From CAVYUC01 sp963816685 (GTDB lineage: Bacteria; Bacteroidota; Bacteroidia; Bacteroidales; Prolixibacteraceae): DNA of 64,000 nucleotides. The first letter of the stretch is position 1. Each line of letters begins with the position of its first letter. Position numbers and translations under genes: made by a program. The stretch lies in contig CAWFMB010000033.1 of assembly GCA_963816685.1 (NCBI GenBank), forward strand, positions 76,363-140,362. The letters run 5' to 3'. This document shows, piece after piece, positions 46,963-55,023 of the stretch. Under the pieces are notes generated by a model that saw only the letters and a list, made by a program, of their open reading frames with translations, was not told the origin of the DNA and did not search any database.

Positions 46963-48150
46963 ATGAAAGCAAAATCAATAAAAGGACAATCACCGGAAGA
47001 AATTAGAACAGCACTGTTTAAAATCATTAAAGATGGTTTCGAACCAACGCTGGCCATTATTTTTATTTCTGTGAAACAGGACCGAATGGCAGTTATCAAT
47101 CATTTGTCAAAATACAATATTGACGTGATTGGAGCCACATCAAGTGGCGAGTTTATCAATGGGCATGAGAGTGAAGGCGAAATTGCCATGATTCTTTTGG
47201 ATATTAACCGCAATGATTATTCCATAATGTTTGAAAATATCGGTGAAAAAAGCCTGGAAGAAGCTACCGCCAGGATAGTTCGTGATGCTTATCAGAAATT
47301 TGATGAACCGGCCTTTATCCTTTTAACAACGATGATAAAATCGGATGGAAACCTTCTCGATGGCGAACAGATAGTTCATTTCATTGAACAAATGGCCGGC
47401 CCTGACATCACTATGTTTGGCGGTATGGCCGGAGATGATCTGTCGTTTACCGGAACCTGGATTTTTACAAAAGAAGAAACTACAGATTATGGAATTGCCA
47501 CTCTTGTGCTTGATGAATCAAAAATCGAACTATATGGTCTGGCCTATTCCGGATGGAAACCGATGGGTGTGTCCCGCATAGCAACCAGAAGTGAAGGCAA
47601 CCTCCTGTACACAATCGATGACCGTCCGGCCATGGAAATGTATCTGCAATATTTAGGACATAAAGAAATATTGCTGGTTGATCAAATAGATTTTTTCAAC
47701 ACAATTGGCGTTCATTATCCTTTTCAGATTGAACGAAAAAACAGGGAATCTAAAATCTGCAATCCCATAGGTTATGATCAGGAAAAAAATGCGCTGATAT
47801 GTGAGTCGGATGTACCGCAGGGCTCTCGTCTTCGTTTTTCTACACCACCTGATTTCGACATCATCGATACGGTTATCCGCAAGGCCGATGAATTAAAAAA
47901 TGAGTTTAAGGCAGAGGCCGATGTGCTATTGATTTTTTCCTGTGCCGGCCGATTGAGCGCACTGGGTCCCATGGCACAGGAAGAAAATGAAGGATTACAA
48001 CAGGTATGGAATTCCCCTATGGCAGGATTTTATACTTATGGAGAATTTGGAAAGGGAATTAACGGAAAACATGAATTTCATTCAACCACTTGCAGTTGGG
48101 TTGCATTAAAAGAGAAAAAGGGGAAGCGCGAAATCAGAAGCCGGAAGTAA
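46963..48150 (+). CDS. FIST-domain sensor protein, FIST-a (module A)
   Basis: This 395-residue soluble protein has FIST_N (about 25-215; FEPTLAIIFISVKQD, VIGATSSGEFINGHESEGEI, MFGGMAGDDLSFTGTWIF) and FIST_C (about 225-375; GWKPMGVSRIATRSEGN, DDRPAMEMYLQYLG, FSCAGRLSALGPMAQEENEG, AGFYTYGEFGKG). FIST domains are predicted small-ligand sensors; the Pseudomonas FIST protein NosP binds haem and nitric oxide and controls a neighbouring kinase. The opening MKAKSIKGQSPEEI is shared by all six FIST proteins here. A basic tail KEKKGKREIRSRK extends the C-terminus. It pairs by position and by the ending STTCSWVALKEK with the first FIST gene of module B. Confidence 0.92.
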   Translation: MKAKSIKGQSPEEIRTALFKIIKDGFEPTLAIIFISVKQDRMAVINHLSKYNIDVIGATSSGEFINGHESEGEIAMILLDINRNDYSIMFENIGEKSLEEATARIVRDAYQKFDEPAFILLTTMIKSDGNLLDGEQIVHFIEQMAGPDITMFGGMAGDDLSFTGTWIFTKEETTDYGIATLVLDESKIELYGLAYSGWKPMGVSRIATRSEGNLLYTIDDRPAMEMYLQYLGHKEILLVDQIDFFNTIGVHYPFQIERKNRESKICNPIGYDQEKNALICESDVPQGSRLRFSTPPDFDIIDTVIRKADELKNEFKAEADVLLIFSCAGRLSALGPMAQEENEGLQQVWNSPMAGFYTYGEFGKGINGKHEFHSTTCSWVALKEKKGKREIRSRK

Positions 48151-48181
48151 AAAAATAGAATAAAAAAAATAATTATTCAAA

Positions 48182-49366
48182 ATGAAAGCAAAATCAATCA
48201 AAGGGAAATCACCGGAAGAAATTCAATCAGAATTAAAGCAAATATTGGAGGATGGCTTTAAGCCGACTCTGGCAATAGTATTTCTCTCAGTTAAACAAGA
48301 TATACAGGCCATCTCTAAATTACTCGATGAAAAAGGAATTCAGATTTTTGGTGCTACTACCGCAGGCGAATTTATTGATGGCGAAATTGAAGAAGGCAGC
48401 ATTGTTATGCTTTTGCTCGACATGAATCCGGCTTATTTTAAATTGGAATTTCTAGAAACAAGCCAGGAGACAGCCATCAAAGAAGCAATCAAAATGGGCA
48501 TTACCGGGAAAGAAAGCTTTATCAAACCTGCGTTTATTATAGCTAATAGTGGCGTCTCATTAGATGGTGAGCCATTTGTCGAAGGCATCATACAAGGTTT
48601 TGGACAGCCTTCCTCTCCGGCAGATGGGGAGGTAACCATATTCGGAGGTAAGGCTGGCGATGATTTGGCACTTGAATCAACATTTGTTTTTACAAATGGA
48701 AAAAGCAGTGAAACTGCACTTTTGGCCCTCATTATTGATGAAGATAAAATAGATGTGAGGGGAATAGCAACTTGTGGCTGGCAAGCTCTTGGTACCACAA
48801 AAACAGTTACGAAAAGCGAGGGAAATATTGTATATACCCTTGACGATAAACCGGCGCTGGATATGTTGTTAAATTATCTGGGTGTTGAATTAAAGCTGGA
48901 TGGCAACGAGGAGATCGTAACTTTTCTGAGCTCCTGGTACTATCCATTGCAGGTGGAACGCGAAAATGTAGATCCTGTTATACGTACAGCCATGTACGCT
49001 AATCGTGAAGACCGTTCACTTATTTGTTCCGGAAAAGTACCTCAAGGGTCAAAGATCAAGTTTTCGATGCCACCGGATTTTGATTCTATTGATACTGTGG
49101 TTGCCGAATGTAAGGTCATAAAGGACGATGCGAAGCAGGAAGCCGATGCACTGATCATGTTTTCATGCGTGAGCAGATATTTATCGTTTGGGATAGTAAT
49201 AAGAGAAGAGATAGAACAGGTACAAAAAATCTGGGATGCGCCCATGGCAGGCTTTTTTTCCTATGGTGAATATGGAAAATCATTGTCTGCCGGAAGGGCA
49301 GGAAAAAACGGCAAGAATGATTATCATAATAATACGTGCTGCGTAGTGGCATTAAAAGAGATATAA
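48182..49366 (+). CDS. FIST-domain sensor protein, FIST-b (module A)
   Basis: This 394-residue protein has the same FIST_N/FIST_C layout: FKPTLAIVFLSVKQDIQAIS, FGATTAGEFIDGEIEEGSIV, IFGGKAGDDLALESTFVFTN, ATCGWQALGTTKTVTKSEGN, DDKPALDMLLNYLG, FSCVSRYLSFGIVIREEIEQ and the ending NNTCCVVALKEI. LDMNPAYFKLEF and the FSC(V/I)SR variant tie it specifically to the second FIST gene of module B. Its start follows the previous gene by 31 nt. No signal peptide, so cytoplasmic. A short extra loop (LSAGRAGKNGKND) lies near the C-terminus. Ligand unknown. Confidence 0.92.
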   Translation: MKAKSIKGKSPEEIQSELKQILEDGFKPTLAIVFLSVKQDIQAISKLLDEKGIQIFGATTAGEFIDGEIEEGSIVMLLLDMNPAYFKLEFLETSQETAIKEAIKMGITGKESFIKPAFIIANSGVSLDGEPFVEGIIQGFGQPSSPADGEVTIFGGKAGDDLALESTFVFTNGKSSETALLALIIDEDKIDVRGIATCGWQALGTTKTVTKSEGNIVYTLDDKPALDMLLNYLGVELKLDGNEEIVTFLSSWYYPLQVERENVDPVIRTAMYANREDRSLICSGKVPQGSKIKFSMPPDFDSIDTVVAECKVIKDDAKQEADALIMFSCVSRYLSFGIVIREEIEQVQKIWDAPMAGFFSYGEYGKSLSAGRAGKNGKNDYHNNTCCVVALKEI

Positions 49367-49415
49367 TAAATCCCAAAATCAAAAATCTATACTAATAAAG
49401 AGTAACAATTTCAAA

Positions 49416-50555
49416 ATGAAAGCAAAATCAATTAAAGGAAAATCACCGGGAGAGATTAAATCGGCACTGGAAAAATCCATGACTGATGGTTTTAAACCAA
49501 CCCTTGCTATTGTGTTCCTGTCGGTAAGCCAGGACAGGCACGCAATCGCTGCATTGCTCGATAACCACCACATCGCCATCTTTGGATCTACCACTCACGG
49601 CGAGTTTATCGATGAAGAAACCGAAACAGGTTCAGTGGCTATTCTTCTTGTGGATATTAAAAAAGAATATTTCAGAATTCATTCAGAGGCATTTCAGAAC
49701 AACAACTATCGGGAAACATCAAAATTCATTGCCCTTAATGCCATGCAGAACTTTGAGAAGGTTGCTTTCCTTTTTGCAACCAGCCATGCGGCCACGAATG
49801 GAGAAGAAGTGTTGCTGGGACTTCAGGAGGTCGCGGGAAATCAGGTCAATGCATTTGGCGGAGCTGCCGGCGATGATTATGCTTTTGAGGAAACCTGGGT
49901 TTTTACCAACGGATGGGAAAGTAATCAGGGAATGGTTTGTATCGCTTTGGATGAAGAGAAAGTGGCTGTCAGCGGCATCGCTACCTGTGGCTGGAAAGCC
50001 ATGGGAACAGAAAAAACGGTGACTAAAAGTGAAGGAAATCACGTTTTCACTATAGATAATGAACCGGCACTCGATATTACCACAAAATATGGAGGACTTG
50101 AAAATATCACCCCGGACAACAAAGATGTATTAATGGAACTCGCTGCCAATTTTCCCTTGCAACTGAAGCGTGAAAAAGGTGACCCGGTAATGCGTACGCC
50201 TATAGTGGTCGACTGGACCGACCATTCCTTTTATACGAGTGGTACAGTTCCGCAGGGATCAAAAATCCGGTTTTCACTGCCGCCCGACTGGGATGTGATG
50301 GAAAAGGTGGTCAAAGGAATTCGAAATCTAAAGGAAACCGAAATGCCAGATGCAGAAGCTCTTGTAGTATTCAGCTGTGCCGGCAGGATTCTTTCATTTG
50401 GCCCTATGATGAGCGATGAAATAGAAGGTGTTAAACAGGTCTGGAATGTGCCGATGGCAGGAATGTTTTCCACTGGAGAATTTGGCAGAATGGCTGGTGG
50501 AAATCTTGAAATGCACAACCTTACTACTTGTTGTGTAGTTTTAAAAGAGAAATAA
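49416..50555 (+). CDS. FIST-domain sensor protein, FIST-c (module A)
   Basis: This is a 379-residue FIST_N/FIST_C protein. Landmarks are FGSTTHGEFIDEETETGSVA, FGGAAGDDYAFEETWVFTNG, ATCGWKAMGTEKTVTKSEGN, FSLPPDWDVMEKVVKG, FSCAGRILSFGPMMSDEIEG, AGMFSTGEFGRMAGGN and the ending NLTTCCVVLKEK. From about residue 175 onward it is nearly identical to the third FIST gene of module B, while the first half is much less similar. It precedes the sensor-less soluble kinase by 3 nt, suggesting a FIST-kinase signalling pair. Gap from the previous gene is 49 nt, the largest in the array. Confidence 0.92.
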   Translation: MKAKSIKGKSPGEIKSALEKSMTDGFKPTLAIVFLSVSQDRHAIAALLDNHHIAIFGSTTHGEFIDEETETGSVAILLVDIKKEYFRIHSEAFQNNNYRETSKFIALNAMQNFEKVAFLFATSHAATNGEEVLLGLQEVAGNQVNAFGGAAGDDYAFEETWVFTNGWESNQGMVCIALDEEKVAVSGIATCGWKAMGTEKTVTKSEGNHVFTIDNEPALDITTKYGGLENITPDNKDVLMELAANFPLQLKREKGDPVMRTPIVVDWTDHSFYTSGTVPQGSKIRFSLPPDWDVMEKVVKGIRNLKETEMPDAEALVVFSCAGRILSFGPMMSDEIEGVKQVWNVPMAGMFSTGEFGRMAGGNLEMHNLTTCCVVLKEK

Positions 50556-50558
50556 AGC

Positions 50559-51602
50559 ATGTTAAAAAATTCAGAATTACAGGCAGCTTTTAAAATCATC
50601 GAAGACTCACAGGCATTTACCGACGAGGTGTTGTCCGGTCTGTTGAAATATTTGCAGAAAGTTGATAAAGAGCTGGAAATTGTAGCTTTTAAATTGGATC
50701 GCACTGAAAAGGTAAAAAAAACCACAGCCATCCTGCTCGAAGAAACCATCAATGAACTTGAAAACAAAAGAAAAGCAGTTGAAGAGACACTTGCAGAGCT
50801 TAAATCCACTCAGGCCCAGCTCATTCAATCCGAAAAAATGGCCTCCCTTGGTGAACTTACTGCAGGTATTGCCCACGAAATTCAAAACCCACTCAACTTC
50901 GTGAATAACTTTTCAGAAGTAAATGCTGAAATGATTGACGAAATGCAGGAAGAATTAAAGGCTGGAGAAATTGAAGACGCGATTACTATTTCAAACGATA
51001 TCAAAGAAAACGAAAAAAAAATAAACCACCATGGTAAAAGAGCTGAGTCGATTGTAAAAAATATGCTCCAACATAGTCGGGGAAGCGGCGGGCAAAAAGA
51101 ACTGACCGACATTAACGCATTGGCAGACGAATATTTGCGTCTTTCTTATCATGGTTTCCGGGCAAAAGACAAATCCTTCAATGCTGATTTTAAGCTGGAA
51201 GCAGATGAAAACCTACCTAAAACAGAAGTGGTCCCGCAGGATATTGGCCGGGTTTTGCTGAATCTGATCAACAATGCTTTTTATGCCTGTGCTGAGCGAA
51301 GCCGAAATGCTGTTAATGAAAAAGTTAAACAAAACGTAAACGATTACAAACCTATGGTTGTTGTTTATACAAAATTATTGGGAAACAAAGTTGAGATAAA
51401 AGTACAGGATAATGGAAACGGAGTTCCTGAATCGGTGAAGGAAAAAATATTTCAACCATTTTTTACAACAAAGCCAACAGGTCAGGGAACAGGATTAGGA
51501 CTAAGTTTGAGCTACGATATCATAAAAGCCCACGGTGGAGAATTAAGCCTGAATACCCGGATGGAAACAGGTACTGAGTTTATTATCAAATTAAACATCT
51601 AA
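50559..51602 (+). CDS. Soluble histidine kinase without own sensor domain (module A)
   Basis: This 347-residue protein has no signal or membrane segment. Residues 1-~90 are helical, with VDKELEIVAFKLDRTEKVKK and LLEETINELENKRKA, a stretch shared with the other soluble kinase of the array. The kinase core follows: ASLGELTAGIAHEIQNPLNF (His106), DIGRVLLNLINNAFYA, DNGNGVP, FFTTKPTGQGTGLGLS. As it lacks a sensor and follows three FIST genes, the N-terminal helix is a likely docking site for a FIST protein (inference, by analogy with NosP-NahK). Extra residues CAERSRNAVNEKV follow the N box. Gap to the next propeller kinase is 2 nt. Confidence 0.9.
   Translation: MLKNSELQAAFKIIEDSQAFTDEVLSGLLKYLQKVDKELEIVAFKLDRTEKVKKTTAILLEETINELENKRKAVEETLAELKSTQAQLIQSEKMASLGELTAGIAHEIQNPLNFVNNFSEVNAEMIDEMQEELKAGEIEDAITISNDIKENEKKINHHGKRAESIVKNMLQHSRGSGGQKELTDINALADEYLRLSYHGFRAKDKSFNADFKLEADENLPKTEVVPQDIGRVLLNLINNAFYACAERSRNAVNEKVKQNVNDYKPMVVVYTKLLGNKVEIKVQDNGNGVPESVKEKIFQPFFTTKPTGQGTGLGLSLSYDIIKAHGGELSLNTRMETGTEFIIKLNI
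51289..51310. repeat. REP-like fragment inside the soluble kinase gene
   Basis: GTGCTGAGCGAAGCCGAAAT begins at 51289 and encodes CAERSRNA directly after the N box. The phrase CTGAGCGAAG(C/T)CGAA is reminiscent of a dispersed Bacteroidota repeat. Support is by resemblance only. Confidence 0.45.
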
Positions 51603-51604
51603 CA

Positions 51605-54600
51605 ATGGCAATATCAAACCACCGGTTAATTACTTTATCAACATTAATCATACTCATCCTGATTGTTGGTTATGGTTCATTTGCCCAGGATAAACAGATC
51701 CGGTTCACCAAAATTAATGGATCCAACGACATCAGCCTCGGAAAAATAAATGCCATCACCCAGGATAAAAACGGGTTCCTGTGGCTATCTGCTCAAAATA
51801 ACAGCAGCATTATTCGCTACGACGGAACCAAAATGGAACAAATCTCGGCAAACCTCGATGAATTGAATGATCCCAAAGGTTTGGGGGGTTATTATCCGGA
51901 ATGTTTTTTTGCTGATGAAAATTATTTGTGGATAGGATTTTACGGCCAGGGTCTCGATCGGTATGATATGGCAACCAAAACTTTTACACATTACGATCAT
52001 AATCCGGATGATCCCGGTAGCCTTGCCAGCGATTATGTAACTGCGGTACTTCGTGATCAGTATGGAAAGCTTTGGATTGGAACATATGGTGGCCTCGATC
52101 TTTTCGATGAACATAGCGAAACGTTTATTCACCACAAAAGAGAAACCGGAAATCGTCAAAGCCTGACAAGCGATTCAATCCGGGTGCTTTATGAAGATAA
52201 AAAAGGCACACTCTGGATTGGAACAGGAATGCCCTGGGAACCAAATTCACGGGGCGGACTGAATCGATACAACAGAGGCACCAACAATTTTACACAATAT
52301 GTTCACGACCCAAACGATCCAAACAGTTTAATCAATAACAAGGTAAGAGCTGTTTTTGAAGATAGCCGGGGCAACTTCTGGGTGGGCACTGGCGGTGATG
52401 GATTGCACACCATGGACAGGGAAAACGGTAAATTTACCCGGCATACTTACGATCCTCAAAATCCAAACAAACTTAGCCGGCCACCGGTAAATAATCCAAA
52501 CCAGGATCATATCACTTTCATTCAGGAAGATTCTGACGGGAATATCTGGATAGGCACCGATCAGAATGGTTTGAATATTTATGATCCGCTTAAAAAAACA
52601 ATTACCCATTATGGAAATGAGGTAGATAACGGAGTTTGGTGGATGTTCATTTCCGGTGACAATCAGATTTGGATTACTACCAATCAGAGCAGCTTACTTA
52701 AAATTGATCCGGATTATACGACCGTTCCATTGTATTACGGACAAATGAGGAGAAAATACATCGAATCTGATTCGGTTCGTTGGTTTGGTGCCGAAAAGGG
52801 CCTGATTCGGGAAGTGCATAAGGGACCAGTTTCAAAAATGAAATATTATCCGGCTCCTTCACTTAAACAGAACAGTATAGTGAAAAAGTGGAATGATTTT
52901 ACCGACCAACCTATTTCTTTGGACTATCGTGTACCTCTAATATCAACAAATAATGGAGATTTGCTTTTTATTAGCAGCACACAATTTGGAATACAGCAGC
53001 TGGATCCCGGTACTGGAATAGTGATGCCCTATACTTTTGGCGATTCCCTCAATTTTGGGATTGTAAATCAAGTATTCTTCAGCTCCGATTCCATTTACTG
53101 GATTGGTTCCTGGAACCAGGGCCTGATTAAATATAACCCGAAAGATAAATCGTTTCAAAAATACATAAACGACTATACCAATGGACGCTCCCTGGCTTCC
53201 AACTCTATTTTCAATATCCAGACCGATCAGGATGGAAACATTTGGCTGGCTACATTTAATGGAATCCAACGCTATATACCTTCTACCAACGATTTCACCA
53301 GTTATTTGCTCGGAACCGTTACATGTCAGTTACTGACTGATTCAAAAGGTGTAATGTGGGCTGCAACCCAAAACGGTGTATTTTATTACGATCCTGAAAC
53401 GGATAAGTTTAAATCAACAAAAATGAATAGGACCGGGTATTCTATATTTGAAGATTTGAAAGACAGCGGTTTGTGGTTTGCAAGCGATGGTGGCGTTTAT
53501 AAATTAGATGCTTCGCGCCAATATGTTACATTTTTTGAAGTGGATGTAAAAAATGAGACCGCGCCAATTAACAGTAATTACTGGACATTGGGTGAAGGAT
53601 ATCGGGTTAATAACAAAATTTTTATCGGTGGCGCTGATCGGGAAGCCGGAAGGTATTATGTTTTTAATCCGGACAAACTAATCGAACCTAAAATAAGCTC
53701 AACTCCATATTTTGCAGCTTTAAGATTAAAACAGGAATTGGTTGAGCCGGAGCCAAACGGACCGTTAAAAACAGCCCTTGAAGAGACAAAAACACTAAAG
53801 CTGGCAAATGATCAAAACATTTTTTCGTTCGACCTGGGAACAATAGATTTTAAAAACCGATACGATAAAGAGATTTATTACATGCTTGATGGTTATGATA
53901 TCGACTGGAAAAGTACAACTCCAAACGAACAGGTAGCCTATTTCAAAATTCCTGCAGGTAAATATACGTTGAGAATTAAAACTCCCAATACGGATGGCAC
54001 ATGGAATGAGAAAGCGCTGGATATTATAGTTGCTCCCCCATATTATCTGACGGTATGGGCTTATATCATTTATTTTCTGATGCTGAATATTCTGGTGTTT
54101 GTGGTTTACCGGTCACAAAGAGCACGCGTTTTAAGAAAAGAACGTGAACGAAACAAAGACCGGGAACTGGCCCAGGCAAAGGAAATTGAGAAAGCATATA
54201 CTCAGCTTAAAGATACCCAGGCCCAACTCATTCATTCAGAGAAAATGGCTTCCCTTGGTGAGTTGACTGCCGGCATTGCCCATGAAATACAAAATCCACT
54301 GAACTTTGTCAATAACTTCTCAGAAGTAAACTTCGAATTAACCGAAGAATTGGAAGAGGAAATTAAAAAGGGCAATATTGAAGAAGTCATATCCATCTTA
54401 AAAGACATCAGAGATAACGAATCAAAAATCAGTCAGCATGGTAAACGGGCCGAATCAATAATTAAAGGAATGCTCCTGCACAGTCGCGGCAGCAGTGGCC
54501 AAAAAGAATTAACAGATGTCAATGCACTTGCCGATGAATATTTGCGCCTCTCCTACCACGGTTTCCGCGCAAAAGATAAATCATTCAATGCAGATTTTAA

Positions 54601-55018
54601 ACTGGTAGCTGATGAATCTCTCCCAAAAATTGAAGTTATACCTCAGGATATTGGAAGAGTGCTATTGAATTTGATAAACAATGCATTCTACGCAGCCCCC
54701 CTGCCCCCCGAAGGGGTGTTTAAAGACACTAATTATAGACATAAGCCAACAGTAATTGTTAAGACTTCCTTTCTACCCCCTTCGGGGGGAAAGAGGGGGG
54801 CTGTAGTAGTTTCGGTTTCCGACAACGGCCCCGGAATCCCCTCCTCCATCCGGGACAAAATCTTCCAGCCCTTCTTCACCACAAAACCCACCGGTCAGGG
54901 AACAGGATTGGGGTTAAGTTTGAGCTATGATATTGTGAAGGCCCATGGTGGTACGTTGAAGGTGCAAACCGAAGAGGGAATTGGAACCGAATTTATTATT
55001 GAAATTCCTATAATATAA
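51605..55018 (+). CDS. Propeller-type membrane sensor histidine kinase (module B)
   Basis: This 1,137-residue protein is a close paralogue of the kinase at the start of the array. It has a signal peptide (ITLSTLIILILIVGYGSFA-like), propeller repeats (FLWLSAQNNSSIIRYDG, LWIGTYGGLDLFDEHSETF, NIWIGTDQNGLNIYDP) over about 30-720, a Y_Y_Y domain (about 746-812), one membrane helix (817-837), a coiled coil, and the kinase core with His893, NNAFYA, DNGPGIP, GTGLGLS. No receiver or DNA-binding domain follows. Like its paralogue it has two extra in-frame segments between N and G1 boxes, here forming a long G/C-rich inverted repeat. It opens module B and follows the soluble kinase gene by 2 nt, so module B has no room for its own promoter. 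Confidence 0.92.
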   Translation: MAISNHRLITLSTLIILILIVGYGSFAQDKQIRFTKINGSNDISLGKINAITQDKNGFLWLSAQNNSSIIRYDGTKMEQISANLDELNDPKGLGGYYPECFFADENYLWIGFYGQGLDRYDMATKTFTHYDHNPDDPGSLASDYVTAVLRDQYGKLWIGTYGGLDLFDEHSETFIHHKRETGNRQSLTSDSIRVLYEDKKGTLWIGTGMPWEPNSRGGLNRYNRGTNNFTQYVHDPNDPNSLINNKVRAVFEDSRGNFWVGTGGDGLHTMDRENGKFTRHTYDPQNPNKLSRPPVNNPNQDHITFIQEDSDGNIWIGTDQNGLNIYDPLKKTITHYGNEVDNGVWWMFISGDNQIWITTNQSSLLKIDPDYTTVPLYYGQMRRKYIESDSVRWFGAEKGLIREVHKGPVSKMKYYPAPSLKQNSIVKKWNDFTDQPISLDYRVPLISTNNGDLLFISSTQFGIQQLDPGTGIVMPYTFGDSLNFGIVNQVFFSSDSIYWIGSWNQGLIKYNPKDKSFQKYINDYTNGRSLASNSIFNIQTDQDGNIWLATFNGIQRYIPSTNDFTSYLLGTVTCQLLTDSKGVMWAATQNGVFYYDPETDKFKSTKMNRTGYSIFEDLKDSGLWFASDGGVYKLDASRQYVTFFEVDVKNETAPINSNYWTLGEGYRVNNKIFIGGADREAGRYYVFNPDKLIEPKISSTPYFAALRLKQELVEPEPNGPLKTALEETKTLKLANDQNIFSFDLGTIDFKNRYDKEIYYMLDGYDIDWKSTTPNEQVAYFKIPAGKYTLRIKTPNTDGTWNEKALDIIVAPPYYLTVWAYIIYFLMLNILVFVVYRSQRARVLRKERERNKDRELAQAKEIEKAYTQLKDTQAQLIHSEKMASLGELTAGIAHEIQNPLNFVNNFSEVNFELTEELEEEIKKGNIEEVISILKDIRDNESKISQHGKRAESIIKGMLLHSRGSSGQKELTDVNALADEYLRLSYHGFRAKDKSFNADFKLVADESLPKIEVIPQDIGRVLLNLINNAFYAAPLPPEGVFKDTNYRHKPTVIVKTSFLPPSGGKRGAVVVSVSDNGPGIPSSIRDKIFQPFFTTKPTGQGTGLGLSLSYDIVKAHGGTLKVQTEEGIGTEFIIEIPII
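54694..54802. repeat. G/C-rich inverted repeat inside the second propeller kinase
   Basis: The left arm (54694-54718: AGCCCCCCTGCCCCCCGAAG...) and right arm (54775-54802: ...TTCGGGGGGAAAGAGGGG) are near-perfect reverse complements flanking about 56 nt. Both arms are translated in frame (APLPPEG and LPPSGGKRGA) inside the ATPase domain. The 56-nt spacer resembles the spacer at the same place in the first propeller kinase, so the insertion predates the module duplication. Confidence 0.8.
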
Positions 55019-55023
55019 CAGGT

